64,000 bases of DNA from an uncultured Campylobacter sp. (lineage in GTDB: Bacteria > Campylobacterota > Campylobacteria > Campylobacterales > Campylobacteraceae): positions 248,001 to 312,000 of the forward strand of contig NZ_CALGPY010000014.1 of the NCBI RefSeq assembly GCF_937959485.1, in the 5' to 3' direction. Numbering within the stretch: position 1 is the stretch's first letter; each line of letters begins with the position of its first letter. Under the pieces are notes generated by a model, which searched no databases, was not told the origin of the DNA, and saw nothing but the letters and a program-made list of their open reading frames with translations. Of this stretch, positions 42,029 through 51,329 are shown one piece after another. The translations under genes and the position numbers were made by a program.

Positions 42029-43213
42029 ATGAAAAAATCGATTCTTGTCGGATTAAGTTTGATTATAGCCACGTCGCTGTGGGGCGCGGATAAGAAAGTT
42101 TATCGCCTTAAGCTAGCTCAGACTTACGAGCTTAGTATGCCTATCGTAGGCGATGTCGCCAAGCGTATGGCAGATCTTGCAGATAGTATGTCTGATGGCA
42201 GGCTGAAAATCAGTATCGACGCGCCTAGCAAACATAAAGCACCTTTTGCGATCTATGATATGGTCAAAAACGGACAATACGATTTAGGCTATACTGCGAG
42301 CTACTATTATAAAGGCAAAAATAGCGCGAATATGCTGTTTACGACCGTGCCTTTTGGTATGACGAAAGACGAACAGCACGCTTGGTATTACTTCGGCGGA
42401 GGCAAGGAGCTAGCGGATAAATTCTATGCTAAAAGCAATCTAAAGGTTTTTAATATCCTAAATAGCGGCATGCAGATGGGTGGTTGGTTTAAAAAAGAGA
42501 TTAATACGTTAGACGATCTAAAAGGGCTTAAATTTAGAATTCCAAGCTTTGGTGGGGAGGTTATGAGCCGTCTTGGCGTCGCAGTCGCTACGATACCGGT
42601 AGGTGAGCTATATATGGCGCTAGAGATGGGCACCATCGATGCGGTCGAGTGGGCAAGTCCTAGCTTTGATATACCTCTAGGCTTTCACAAGGTTGCAAAT
42701 TACTATTATACAGGATGGCAAGAACCCGCTAGCGAGCAGCAGATCGTGATAAATCTACAAACTTGGCAGAAGCTTCCTAAGGATTTGCAAAATATCCTAG
42801 AGGCTTCGATCGCAAAGGCGCGCGAATACGCAGAAAACGAGACGTTTTATAAAAACGTAATAATTTGGGACGAGATCAAAAAGAAATATCCGAACGTTCA
42901 GATTCGCTCTTTTTCGCCTGAGATTATGCGTGCGCTTCGCAAGGCGACGGATGAAATTTTAGCCGAAGAAAGCGAGAAAAATCCCGATTTCAAAGAGATT
43001 TGGGAGAGCCAAAAGGCGTTTTTAGCTAAAGCTAGAACGTGGACGAAGATGGGCGATTTTACATATATCGAAAAAACGGGCGACGTTGAAGCCGAGCAGA
43101 ATTTCACTGCTTCGGTGAAAAAAATCTCTGTTCCTGAGCCCGTAAATAACGCAGCCAGCGAGATAAATGCAAGCACCGCCGCCCCAAAAAACGAGGATAA
43201 TCAGACGAAATAG
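42029..43213 (+). CDS. TRAP transporter periplasmic binding protein (DctP/TakP-like)
   Basis: 394 residues: signal peptide (KKSILVGLSLIIATSLWG), then the TRAP-binding fold. GLKFRIPSFGGEVMSRLGV (the helix with the carboxylate-binding arginine), ELYMALEMGTIDAVEWASP and YYYTGWQEPASE correspond to the TakP subgroup that binds 2-oxo or other small carboxylates. The last about 40 residues are an Ala/Glu/Asn-rich tail unusual for the family. No DctQ/DctM membrane genes adjoin; a perfect-palindrome terminator follows, so the gene is monocistronic. The membrane partner must be elsewhere. Confidence 0.88.
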   Translation: MKKSILVGLSLIIATSLWGADKKVYRLKLAQTYELSMPIVGDVAKRMADLADSMSDGRLKISIDAPSKHKAPFAIYDMVKNGQYDLGYTASYYYKGKNSANMLFTTVPFGMTKDEQHAWYYFGGGKELADKFYAKSNLKVFNILNSGMQMGGWFKKEINTLDDLKGLKFRIPSFGGEVMSRLGVAVATIPVGELYMALEMGTIDAVEWASPSFDIPLGFHKVANYYYTGWQEPASEQQIVINLQTWQKLPKDLQNILEASIAKAREYAENETFYKNVIIWDEIKKKYPNVQIRSFSPEIMRALRKATDEILAEESEKNPDFKEIWESQKAFLAKARTWTKMGDFTYIEKTGDVEAEQNFTASVKKISVPEPVNNAASEINASTAAPKNEDNQTK

Positions 43214-43386
43214 CGCTTCATTTTTTAGCTGCGTTTTTATGCCGCGCGGCTAAACTAAGCGCCAGATAAAGGTGTATGCGGCTTAAATTTGATCGGCAAT
43301 TTAGGCGAGGCGCAGGTGATTAAAATGCAGGCGATTTGCTTATTGCAGCTGCGTAGCTCGGAGTATCTTTAAAATTTTAATTTATG

Positions 43387-43418
43387 AAAGCAGCGATAAA
43401 ATTTTATCGCTGCTTTAG
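43387..43418. terminator. Perfect 30-base palindrome, likely bidirectional terminator
   Basis: AAAGCAGCGATAAAA at 43387-43401 is followed immediately by its exact reverse complement TTTTATCGCTGCTTT at 43402-43416. A and T runs on both sides suit termination in both directions; on the plus strand it ends the TRAP binding-protein transcript, 174 bases after the stop codon. Confidence 0.7.
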
Positions 43419-44164
43419 CATTTAAGTTAAGGCGTGCAATTTGCATCATTGCGTTTAAAGTCCAATTTAAAAGCTGCTCGGTCGCCGCCGCACAAGGCTA
43501 GAATTTTAGAAAGCTTTAAGCCTCCTCCTTTTGTCTTATTCTTTTATCTCTTATGTTATTTAATCTTGATATTTTGCCGTGCTTGCTTGCGGGTGACATT
43601 GAGCGAGAGAGAATTTAATCTTGCTTTTTCATTTCGCGTAGTTAGCGGAGGAGCTTTGGCGAAGCGTGCCAATCTGAGATTTTAAATTAGTAGCGTTCAT
43701 AAATTCCATATTTTAAAATTTTAGCGCTTTTATCTTGCAAATGCCGCTTTTAAATGAAATTTGCTTCGGGGGTTTTCTTGCTAAATAAAAGCGGCAAACT
43801 TCAAATAAAATGGCAAAATTTTAAAATCTACACGCTTAAACATCACAAGTAGGGAGAATTTAAAATTTTGTCTTTCGGAGATTAAGTAAAAAGCGCGTTA
43901 GAAAAAATTTTGTAGGTCAAATTTCGTTTTAAGCGATTGCGAATTTAAAAGCTTGCGTGTAAATTTTTAAAGCCTGCTCTAGTTAGAATTTATCACTAAA
44001 CTAGACGGGCTTAGCCTTGGGATTTCACTGCGTCAATTTTAAAATTTTGTGCGAGTTGCGCCTAAAATTTTTAAAATTCAATTCTACCTGCTAGAACTCT
44101 TAAATTTCATGGCTTAGAATTTTGATGGAGAATTTTGCCGCAACGCTATTTCTTGGGATGCGAT

Positions 44165-44194
44165 AAAACTACGCGGCATGCAAAAGCCGCGTAG
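44165..44194 (-). terminator. Rho-independent terminator of metK
   Basis: On the minus strand CTACGCGGC pairs exactly with GCCGCGTAG (44186-44194 and 44169-44177) over an eight-base loop, followed by AGTTTTATC. It is downstream of the metK stop at 44272. Confidence 0.7.
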
Positions 44195-44202
44195 AATATT
44201 GA

Positions 44203-44228
44203 GCTAGGCTCGCTGCTGCAAGCCTAGC
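44203..44228. other. Second perfect hairpin downstream of metK
   Basis: GCTAGGCT (44203-44210) and AGCCTAGC (44221-44228) form an eight-base-pair stem over a ten-base loop. No T run follows on either strand, so it may stabilise the metK 3' end rather than terminate. Confidence 0.55.
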
Positions 44229-44271
44229 GAATGTCGTAAGCTAAAAAGGCGCTACTGCAAAGCGTAAAATT

Positions 44272-45471
44272 TTATTTCAAAGCCTTAAAAAGCTCCACGC
44301 CGTCAAGCTGCTCCCACGGATATTCGTCGTTTCCGACCTGTCCGCGCGCGGCGACGTCGGCGTAGAGAAAGCTTCCTTTGCCTGGGCGATCAAGACCGAA
44401 TTTATCGATAATCCAGCGCGGCGTGAGCGGGAATTTTTCAAGCACGAAAGCGGATAGCTCATCGTCGCTCGCCGCGCCTAAATTCGTCCCCATGCAATCG
44501 ACGCTGACGCTGACGGGCTTTGCGACGCCGATTGCGTAGCTGAGCTGGACGATGCATTTTTTCGCAAGCCCCGCCGCGACAATGTTTTTGGCGATGTAGC
44601 GCGCCGCATAAAGCCCGCTGCGATCGACTTTGGTATAGTCCTTACTGCTTTGAGCGCCGCCGCCTATAGGGCTGTAGCCGCCGAAGCTATCGACGATTAG
44701 TTTGCGCCCCGTTAGGCCGCTGTCGTGAAGCGAGCTGTGATTTACGTAGCGGCCGGTCGGGTTGATGTAGATGATCGTCTTGCTTTTGTCGTAAAGCTCC
44801 TTCGGAAGTCCCGCCGAATCGATTAAATTTCCGATCAGATCTCGGACGCGCTCGATACTCATACTCTCGACGCATGGCGCTGAAACCACGATCGTATGGA
44901 TACTTTGCGGCTTGCACTCCTCAAAATTGCTCTTCGTGCCGTAATCGACCGTAACCTGCGTCTTAATATCTACGCCAAGCTCGTCGGGATGGGATTTTGC
45001 GTAGGCATAAACGTGATCGCAAAGAAGCCTCGCGTAGGTGATCGCCGCCGGCATAAAATTTTTCGTCTCGCAGCTTGCGAAGCCGAACATTATGCCCTGA
45101 TCTCCCGCTCCGATCTCGCCGCCCTCTTGATCGACGCCTTGGTTGATGTCGGGGCTTTGCTGGTTTAAAAATACGTCCACTTGCAGATCCTGCGGATGCA
45201 GGCACTGCGCGCGTGTGAAATGAGGGTTGTCGTTGTAGCCGATCTCGCTAAGCGCGCCCTTTACGATGTGGCGGTAATCATCATGTGTAAAATCGATCTT
45301 AGCGTTTACTTCGCCGCCGATTACTACGTGTTTGCCCGCGATGAAAACCTCCGCCGCGACGCGCCCGTTGGGGTCCTGCTTTAAAATTTCATCCACGATG
45401 CTGTCTGCGATGATATCGGCGCATTTATCGGGATGTCCGGGGCTTACTACTTCGCTTGTGAATAGATACAT
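44272..45471 (-). CDS. metK: S-adenosylmethionine synthetase MetK
   Basis: Makes S-adenosylmethionine from methionine and ATP. The 399-residue protein has the N-terminal SPGHPDKCADIIADSI with H13 and the ATP-binding GHPDK, the hexapeptide GAGDQGIMFGF near 115, and GGGAQSSKDYTKVDRSG near 265 (the P-loop-like segment, usually GGGAFSGKDxTKVDRS). The start has CAGGAGC upstream. metK next to sstT is the order remembered in C. jejuni. It is divergent from sstT. Confidence 0.96.
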   Translation of the reverse strand: MYLFTSEVVSPGHPDKCADIIADSIVDEILKQDPNGRVAAEVFIAGKHVVIGGEVNAKIDFTHDDYRHIVKGALSEIGYNDNPHFTRAQCLHPQDLQVDVFLNQQSPDINQGVDQEGGEIGAGDQGIMFGFASCETKNFMPAAITYARLLCDHVYAYAKSHPDELGVDIKTQVTVDYGTKSNFEECKPQSIHTIVVSAPCVESMSIERVRDLIGNLIDSAGLPKELYDKSKTIIYINPTGRYVNHSSLHDSGLTGRKLIVDSFGGYSPIGGGAQSSKDYTKVDRSGLYAARYIAKNIVAAGLAKKCIVQLSYAIGVAKPVSVSVDCMGTNLGAASDDELSAFVLEKFPLTPRWIIDKFGLDRPGKGSFLYADVAARGQVGNDEYPWEQLDGVELFKALK

Positions 45472-45498
45472 ATCTGCTCCTGATTAAAATTTCGCGCC

Positions 45499-45504
45499 AT
45501 TTTA
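45499..45504 (-). promoter_or_regulatory. Putative -10 box (TAAAAT) for metK
   Basis: On the minus strand, TTCGATAAAATGGCG lies 28 bases upstream of the ATG at 45471; CAGGAGC follows. Confidence 0.5.
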
Positions 45505-45615
45505 TCGAACGAGGTTTTAAGATTAACTAAAAATTGCGAAATTTCGCCCAAATTTAAATGTGCTTAAATAAAATTTCGATATATTTCAAACGACGTTTTG
45601 ATTGAAAGGTAAAAA

Positions 45616-46875
45616 ATGAGTTCGATTCAAAAATTAGTAGCTAGCTACAAAGATAAAAATCTAGTTCTGCGCATAGTTACAGGCTTGATAATAGGAGCTA
45701 TTTTGGGCTTTGCTGCGCGTTCGACGGCGGGCGATATTGCGGCAGAGCACACTTCGTTTTTAATAAACGTAGTAGCTTTTGCGGAAATTTTAGGAAATTT
45801 ATTCGTAGGTGCCCTTAAAGCGGTAGCTCCGATTTTAGTTTTTATCTTGATCTTAAGCTCGATCGTAAATAAACAATACGGTAGCGCAAGCGGCTTAAAA
45901 CGCGTGGTTGTTCTATATATCGTAGGCACCTTTTTAGCCTCGTGCGTGGGGGTAGCAGCCAGCTTTTTATTTCCGACGCAGCTTGCTCTAAGTAATGTCG
46001 GCGCGGCGGAAAATGCGGTCCCTGCGAGCGTTTGGATCGTGCTAAAAGATCTGCTTTTTAAGGTCGTAGATAATCCGCTAAACGCTATCGCGCACGGAAA
46101 TTACGTAGGAATTTTAACCTGGGCGATAGGTCTTGGCGTCGCGCTTAAATTTTGCACTAATGAAACAAAGAAAATTTTTACCGATCTGAGCGAAGCGGTA
46201 ACTAAAATCGTGCAGTTCGTAATCCAGCTCGCGCCGTTTGGAATTTTCGGTCTAGTAGCTTCTACCGTGTATCAAACCGGCGTTGATGCGCTGCTTGGAT
46301 ATGCGCGAATCGTAGTCGTGCTAGTAGGCGCGATGGCGTTCGTAGCCCTCGTGGTAAATCCGCTCATCGTCTTTGCGGTGATTAAGAAAAATCCATATCC
46401 GCTCGTATTTACCTGCCTGCGCGAAAGCGGCCTCACGGCGTTTTTCACCCGCAGCTCGGCGGCGAATATCCCCGTAAATTTAAATTTATGCAAAAAGCTC
46501 GGCATCAGCGACGAGCTAAGCTCGATCTCGATCCCTTTGGGAGCTACGATAAATATGGCGGGCGCTGCGGTGGTAATCGCGATCTTAGCGCTTGCTGCGG
46601 CTCATACGCTCGGCGTGCGCCCTGATTTTTGGACGGCGCTACTGCTTTGCGTGGTCTCGGCGGTCGGTGCGTGCGGCGCTAGCGGCGTGCCAGGCGGCTC
46701 ATTGATGCTGATACCGCTTGCGTGCTCGCTCTTTAATATCTCAAATGATATCGCAATGCAGGTCGTCGCGATCGGCTTTATCATCGGCGTGATTCAAGAC
46801 TCGGTAGAAACCGCGATCAATAGCTCTACTGACGTGATTTTTACGGCGATCGCGTCGCAAAGTATGCAAAAATAA
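45616..46875 (+). CDS. sstT: Serine/threonine:sodium symporter SstT
   Basis: 419 residues with eight or more hydrophobic segments of the dicarboxylate/amino-acid:cation symporter fold. Visible family motifs are FTRSSAANIPVNL (re-entrant serine-rich loop, near 276), SISIPLGATINMAGAA (near 298) and GVPGGSLMLIP (near 356) followed by VIQDSVETAINSSTDVIF. The pattern and the position beside metK identify SstT, which imports serine and threonine, key carbon sources for campylobacters. The start is ATG with GAAAGGTAAAA. Confidence 0.92.
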   Translation: MSSIQKLVASYKDKNLVLRIVTGLIIGAILGFAARSTAGDIAAEHTSFLINVVAFAEILGNLFVGALKAVAPILVFILILSSIVNKQYGSASGLKRVVVLYIVGTFLASCVGVAASFLFPTQLALSNVGAAENAVPASVWIVLKDLLFKVVDNPLNAIAHGNYVGILTWAIGLGVALKFCTNETKKIFTDLSEAVTKIVQFVIQLAPFGIFGLVASTVYQTGVDALLGYARIVVVLVGAMAFVALVVNPLIVFAVIKKNPYPLVFTCLRESGLTAFFTRSSAANIPVNLNLCKKLGISDELSSISIPLGATINMAGAAVVIAILALAAAHTLGVRPDFWTALLLCVVSAVGACGASGVPGGSLMLIPLACSLFNISNDIAMQVVAIGFIIGVIQDSVETAINSSTDVIFTAIASQSMQK

Positions 46876-46890
46876 CTCACCTTAAAATTT

Positions 46891-46929
46891 ACCGCGAATT
46901 CCGCTAGAGCAGCGGATTTTGCGGTTTTT
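46891..46929 (+). terminator. Probable terminator after sstT
   Basis: An inner stem TCCGCT / AGCGGA (46900-46905 and 46911-46916) over a five-base loop is extended by the outer pair CCGC / GCGG and followed by TTTTTAAAATTTT. Confidence 0.55.
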
Positions 46930-46985
46930 AAAATTTTACTTATTCTTTTTTGATAAAATTATCCAAAAATTTTAAAAGGAAATCG

Positions 46986-48863
46986 ATGAATTGGAATTTA
47001 GGCGAGCTGTTTGCAAACGAAGCGGAATTCAGCGGCGCGATAGATAGCGCAGCTGCGCAGGCTCGGGATTTTGAAGCTAAATTTAAAGACGGATTACACG
47101 CTCTTAGCGCGGAGGAGTTTTTAGGCGCGCTTGAGCTTTATGAGGGCATCAGCGAGCAGATCGGCAAGATAATGAGCTTTGCGCATCTAAGATTCGCGCG
47201 AGATACAAGTCTCGGGGCGCAGCAGGCCAAGACAGAGCAAGCTTGCAACGACATTTCTCAGAGCTTACTTTTTTTCGAGCTTGAGTTTAACGAGCTTGAC
47301 GCCGCAAAACAGGACGAGTTTATCGCAGGAAGCGGGAGATTCAGATACTATTTGAGTCTGCTTAAGCGGCGCAAAGCCCACCAGCTAAGCCTGCCGCAAG
47401 AAAGCGTGCTTTTAAAAACTTCGCCAGTAAGCGGCGAGGCGTTTTCGCGACTTTTTGACGAGAGCATGGCGCGGATGAGCTTTGATTTTCGCGGACAGAA
47501 GCTCGGCGAGGAGGAAATTTTAAGCCTGCTTCATAGCTCCGATCGCGAGATGCGAAAGGACGCCGCAGCCTCGCTAAGCGCGGTGCTAGAGCAAAACTCC
47601 CACCTGCTTGGTTACATCTACAATATGATCAAAACCGATCTTAAAATTCGCTGCGAGCTGCGGGGCTACGATAAAGCCGAGGCGGTGATGCATGAGGAAA
47701 ATCAGATAAATATCGCAAGCGTCGATGCGCTGATCGCAGAGGCGGAGCGAAGCTTCGCTCTGGTCGGCAAATTTTACGCCAAAAAGCGCGAAATTTTAGG
47801 CTACGACACGCTGTATGATTACGACAGATACGCGCCTCTTGTGGGCGATGAGAGCGAGTTTAGCTTCGAGCAGGCTAAGCAGATCGTGCTTGCGGCGTTT
47901 GAAAAATTTAGCCCGAAATTTAAGCAGATTGCGTTGATCGCATTTGAGCGAAACTGGATTGACGCGATGCCCGCGCAAAATAAGCAAAGTGGCGCGTTTT
48001 CGCATTCGGGCTCGCGCGATACGCACCCTTTCGTGCTTTTAAATTTCACGCGCAAGCGCCGCGACGTATTTACACTCGCGCACGAGCTGGGGCACGCGAT
48101 ACATCAGTATCTAAGCTACGGCGTGGGCTATTTCAACTCCTTCACGCCGCTAACGACGGCGGAGACTGCGTCGGTATTTTGCGAGATGCTGGTGTTTGAT
48201 TATATGCGCGAAAATTTTTCAAATTTAAACGACTCGCAAAATTTTAAACGCAGCGTTTCGCAAGAGGCTCAGGGCGGTGAAATTCCAAACGAGCACGCCG
48301 TAAAACATGCCGCCTCGCAAGACTCTGCGGGTTCGTGCGAGCTTGCTGCGCGCGATACGGATACGCCCTCACAGATCGCAAGCGATAAGACCGCGCTAAG
48401 AGCGATGCTCGCGGCAAAGATCGAAGATATCTTCGCGACGCTTTACCGCCAGATCGGATTTACGACCTTTGAGCGGCGCGTGCATGCAAACGCAGATGAG
48501 CTAAGCGTAGACCGTATTAATGAGCTTTGGATGGAGGAGTCGCGCAAGATGTTTGCGGGCGAGCTAATCTTGCAGGATCATTACAAAAGTTGGTGGAGCT
48601 ACATCCCGCACTTCATCCACTCGCCGTTTTACTGCTACTCCTACGCCTACGCGCAGCTTTTGGTGCTCGCACTTTACGGGTTGTATAAGAGCGGTAGGCT
48701 CGAAAATTTCGTTCAAATTTACACCGAGTTTTTAAGCTCGGGCGGCAGCGACGAGCCGCAAAAGCTAGTGGCGAAATTCGGCTTTGATATCAATAAAAGC
48801 GAGTTTTGGCGCATCGGCATAGAGCAGGTCGCGGCGCTTGTAGATGAGTTTGTGAGGGGTTAG
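46986..48863 (+). CDS. pepF: Oligoendopeptidase F (M3B metallopeptidase) with internal insertion
   Basis: A cytoplasmic zinc peptidase of about 625 residues. The catalytic HExxH is H366-E-L-G-H370 (TLAHELGHAIHQYL), followed at the family distance by PLTTAETASVFCEM carrying the third zinc ligand. Residues about 413-468 (DNA about 48221-48390) are a low-complexity Ser/Ala/Glu/Gln-rich insertion just after VFDYMRENF, where related enzymes continue directly. I chose the ATG at 46986 (AAAAGGAAATCG upstream) rather than the TTG at 46950. It is one base from the next gene. From memory C. jejuni has pyrB between sstT and pepF; it is absent here. Confidence 0.92.
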   Translation: MNWNLGELFANEAEFSGAIDSAAAQARDFEAKFKDGLHALSAEEFLGALELYEGISEQIGKIMSFAHLRFARDTSLGAQQAKTEQACNDISQSLLFFELEFNELDAAKQDEFIAGSGRFRYYLSLLKRRKAHQLSLPQESVLLKTSPVSGEAFSRLFDESMARMSFDFRGQKLGEEEILSLLHSSDREMRKDAAASLSAVLEQNSHLLGYIYNMIKTDLKIRCELRGYDKAEAVMHEENQINIASVDALIAEAERSFALVGKFYAKKREILGYDTLYDYDRYAPLVGDESEFSFEQAKQIVLAAFEKFSPKFKQIALIAFERNWIDAMPAQNKQSGAFSHSGSRDTHPFVLLNFTRKRRDVFTLAHELGHAIHQYLSYGVGYFNSFTPLTTAETASVFCEMLVFDYMRENFSNLNDSQNFKRSVSQEAQGGEIPNEHAVKHAASQDSAGSCELAARDTDTPSQIASDKTALRAMLAAKIEDIFATLYRQIGFTTFERRVHANADELSVDRINELWMEESRKMFAGELILQDHYKSWWSYIPHFIHSPFYCYSYAYAQLLVLALYGLYKSGRLENFVQIYTEFLSSGGSDEPQKLVAKFGFDINKSEFWRIGIEQVAALVDEFVRG

Positions 48864-48864
48864 G

Positions 48865-49272
48865 ATGATAGATAAAATTTTAAAAGACGATAAGTTTATC
48901 GCTGCGAGCAGTGCAAATATAGGCGCGGTTTTGGATTACGTTTTGGCTCTTGGATATGGATTTGGCATCGTTGCGAGGACGGATCAGATAAAATTTGACC
49001 CGCCGCTGCCGGAGGAAATTTTAAAAAGCTTCAAAATGCCCGCGATCTTTTTGCAGCTGGAGGAATACACGCTTTCTAGCGCGCATCTTAGCAAGGATGA
49101 GCTGGTTTTCGAGGCGGGCTTTGGGCCGCAGGATTTTGCAAGCACGCTTAGCGTGCCGTTTTATGCGGTCTTGCAGATCGTCGTGGACGGCAAGCCCATC
49201 GCGGTAAATTTTTCTCGTCCCGAATCCGAGTGGCTTAAGCGTGAAAAATCGCGTAAAATTTTCTCAAAATGA
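48865..49272 (+). CDS. Conserved small protein of the pepF-uvrD operon
   Basis: 135 residues, cytoplasmic, no named domain recognised: DYVLALGYGFGIVARTDQIKFDPPLPEEIL, then strands and FSRPESEWLKREKSRKIF. It begins one base after the pepF stop and overlaps the uvrD start by four bases (ATGA), so it is translationally coupled to both. The C. jejuni locus has a small gene at the same place (remembered as Cj1100). Function unknown. Confidence 0.8.
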   Translation: MIDKILKDDKFIAASSANIGAVLDYVLALGYGFGIVARTDQIKFDPPLPEEILKSFKMPAIFLQLEEYTLSSAHLSKDELVFEAGFGPQDFASTLSVPFYAVLQIVVDGKPIAVNFSRPESEWLKREKSRKIFSK

Positions 49273-51329
49273 GTGATATTTTAGAAGGTCTTAATCCCGC
49301 TCAGCGCGAGGCTGCGAGCCACGTGGACGGAGCGATGCTAATCTTAGCGGGTGCGGGCAGCGGCAAAACCAAAACGATCACCGCGCGCCTTGCCTATCTG
49401 CTATCAAACGGCGTGCCTGCGGAAAATACTCTCACGCTTACGTTTACGAACAAAGCCGCCGCCGAGATGCGCTCGCGAGCGCTTAATCTGATAAGCGGGC
49501 TAAATTTAAGCAGCGTGCCGCTTTTGTGCACCTTTCATAAATTTGGGCTTTTGTTTTTGAAATTTCATATTAGTGAGCTTGGGCGTAGCGCAAACTTCCA
49601 AGTAATCGATACTGACGATAAGAAAAAGATCATCAAGGGCTTTGAGATAAATTTGCCCACGTCGCTATTGGCGGCTAAAATTTCAACTTACAAAAATTCT
49701 CTGATCGGCCCCAAAGATATCGACGAGCTTCTAAAGGGCGAAGAGGACGAGCTAAGCAGGATGTATAGCGGATTTTACGCGCATTGCGCTGATGCATACA
49801 AGCGCTACGAGGCGTATTTGGCGGCGAATAATCTGGTGGATTTCGATGATCTGCTGATATTGCCTTATAAAATTTTAAGCGCCAATGAGCGGCTATGCGA
49901 TGAAATTTCGCGCCGTTACGCCTATATCACGGTGGATGAGTATCAGGACACCAACGACATTCAATTCAAGCTGCTGCAAAAGCTCTGTACCACGCATGAA
50001 AACCTCGCGGTGGTGGGCGATGATGATCAGAGTATCTACGGCTGGCGCGGCGCACGGATAGAAAATATCTTAAATTTTAAAGATCAGTTCTCAAACGTGA
50101 AATTTATCAAGCTCGAGCAGAACTACCGCTCTACGGATGAAATTTTAAATGCCGCCAACGAGCTTATCTCGCATAATAAAAACCGCCTCGGCAAGAGCCT
50201 TACTAGCATGAACGGCGGCGGCGAAAAGATCGAAATTTTGCGTTCGGACGAGGAGAGTATCGAGGCGGCAAAGATCGCAGAAGCTATCAAAAAGCTGCTT
50301 TCAAGCGGCGTAGCGCCCTCTCAAATCGCCGTGCTTTACCGCGTAAACGCTCTTTCGCGCGCGCTGGAAGAGGGGCTAAATCGAGCCAAAATCCCGTATA
50401 AAATGGTAGGCGGCGTGAAATTTTACGAGCGCGCCGAGATCAAGGATACGATCGCCTATCTGCGCTTAGCAAATGACGAGCACGACGACTTTTCGATGAG
50501 GCGGATCATAAACGTGCCCAAGCGCGGCATCGGCAAGGTCTCGCTGGCAAAGCTCGATGAGCTTTCGCGCCTGCGACTTATCAGTCTATTTGACGCTTTT
50601 AGCGAGCCTGATGCGGGGCTTAGCGCCAAGGCGGCGCAGGCTCTAGCGGAGCTTAAAAGCGGCATCGCTTCTATCTCCGCGCTAGCCGATACGATCAAAA
50701 AAATAGACGCGCTGGAGCCCGCTTTCGGGCTAAAGGCTTACTATGCCTCGCTTCCGGACGGTGCTGATCGGGTAGCGAACATCGACGAGTTTTTGGCTAT
50801 GCTAAAGGACGAAGCTAGCAATAAGCCCGATTTTGATCTGGCGGAATTTTTAAACGAGCTGAGCCTTCTTAGCGATCAAGACGCGATCATGGGCGATGCG
50901 ATAAATATAATGAGCGTGCACGCGAGCAAAGGGCTTGAGTTTTCGCACCTTTTCGTAATCGGACTGGAGGAGGGCTTTTTCCCGCTTTTGGGTGACAGCA
51001 ATGACATCGAGGAGGAGCGTAGGCTCGCATACGTAGCGATTACGCGCGCCAAACGCACGCTTACGCTTAGCTTTGCCGCTAGCCGCTTTTATCGCGGCAA
51101 GCGCGAGAGGCTTGATGCGAGCAGGTTTATAGCCGAGGCGGGTTTGGTGGCTAAAGAGCCTCCACGCGAGCAAAGCAGCGGCTTTAGCAAGGGCGAGCTG
51201 ATCAAACACAAACTCTTCGGTATCGGACAGATCACGGCGGTAAACGGCGATCGGCTCACTATAAATTTCGGCGGAATTTCGCGCGTAATAATGTCGAATT
51301 TCGTAGAAAAGATCGGCTCTTATGAATAG
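49269..51329 (+). CDS. uvrD: UvrD/Rep/PcrA-type ATP-dependent DNA helicase
   Basis: Superfamily 1 helicase of 686 residues acting 3' to 5' on DNA in repair and replication restart. Motifs in order: Q motif LNPAQREAA (8-16), Walker A GAGSGKTKTI (about 28-37), Ia TFTNKAAAEM, Walker B VDEYQDTND near 222, III VVGDDDQSIYGWRGA near 245, IV LEQNYRST near 280, V SVHASKGLEF near 552, VI YVAITRAKRTL near 587. A short C-terminal KOW/Tudor-like segment (GIGQITAVNGDRLTINFGG) ends the protein. It overlaps the genes on both sides by four or more bases. Confidence 0.95.
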   Translation: MSDILEGLNPAQREAASHVDGAMLILAGAGSGKTKTITARLAYLLSNGVPAENTLTLTFTNKAAAEMRSRALNLISGLNLSSVPLLCTFHKFGLLFLKFHISELGRSANFQVIDTDDKKKIIKGFEINLPTSLLAAKISTYKNSLIGPKDIDELLKGEEDELSRMYSGFYAHCADAYKRYEAYLAANNLVDFDDLLILPYKILSANERLCDEISRRYAYITVDEYQDTNDIQFKLLQKLCTTHENLAVVGDDDQSIYGWRGARIENILNFKDQFSNVKFIKLEQNYRSTDEILNAANELISHNKNRLGKSLTSMNGGGEKIEILRSDEESIEAAKIAEAIKKLLSSGVAPSQIAVLYRVNALSRALEEGLNRAKIPYKMVGGVKFYERAEIKDTIAYLRLANDEHDDFSMRRIINVPKRGIGKVSLAKLDELSRLRLISLFDAFSEPDAGLSAKAAQALAELKSGIASISALADTIKKIDALEPAFGLKAYYASLPDGADRVANIDEFLAMLKDEASNKPDFDLAEFLNELSLLSDQDAIMGDAINIMSVHASKGLEFSHLFVIGLEEGFFPLLGDSNDIEEERRLAYVAITRAKRTLTLSFAASRFYRGKRERLDASRFIAEAGLVAKEPPREQSSGFSKGELIKHKLFGIGQITAVNGDRLTINFGGISRVIMSNFVEKIGSYE

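Larger units (their letters stand above)
43214..44271. other. Long spacer without a supported gene
   Basis: 1,058 bases. A plus-strand open frame (43434-43685, GTG start) translates to a short hydrophobic segment flanked by low-complexity sequence, without a good ribosome-binding site; I do not call it. A perfect palindrome (43387-43416) lies near the left end and two strong hairpins (44169-44194 and 44203-44228) near the right. The middle is AAATTT-rich. An RNA gene cannot be excluded. Confidence 0.5.

Noticed and set aside
43434..43685. 83-codon open frame with a hydrophobic segment
   Set aside because: GTG start with poor ribosome-binding site and low-complexity flanks; not enough support for a membrane protein.
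44165..44228. tRNA or small RNA gene formed by two hairpins
   Set aside because: No tRNA T-arm or anticodon pattern is visible; position and T-run fit metK termination better.
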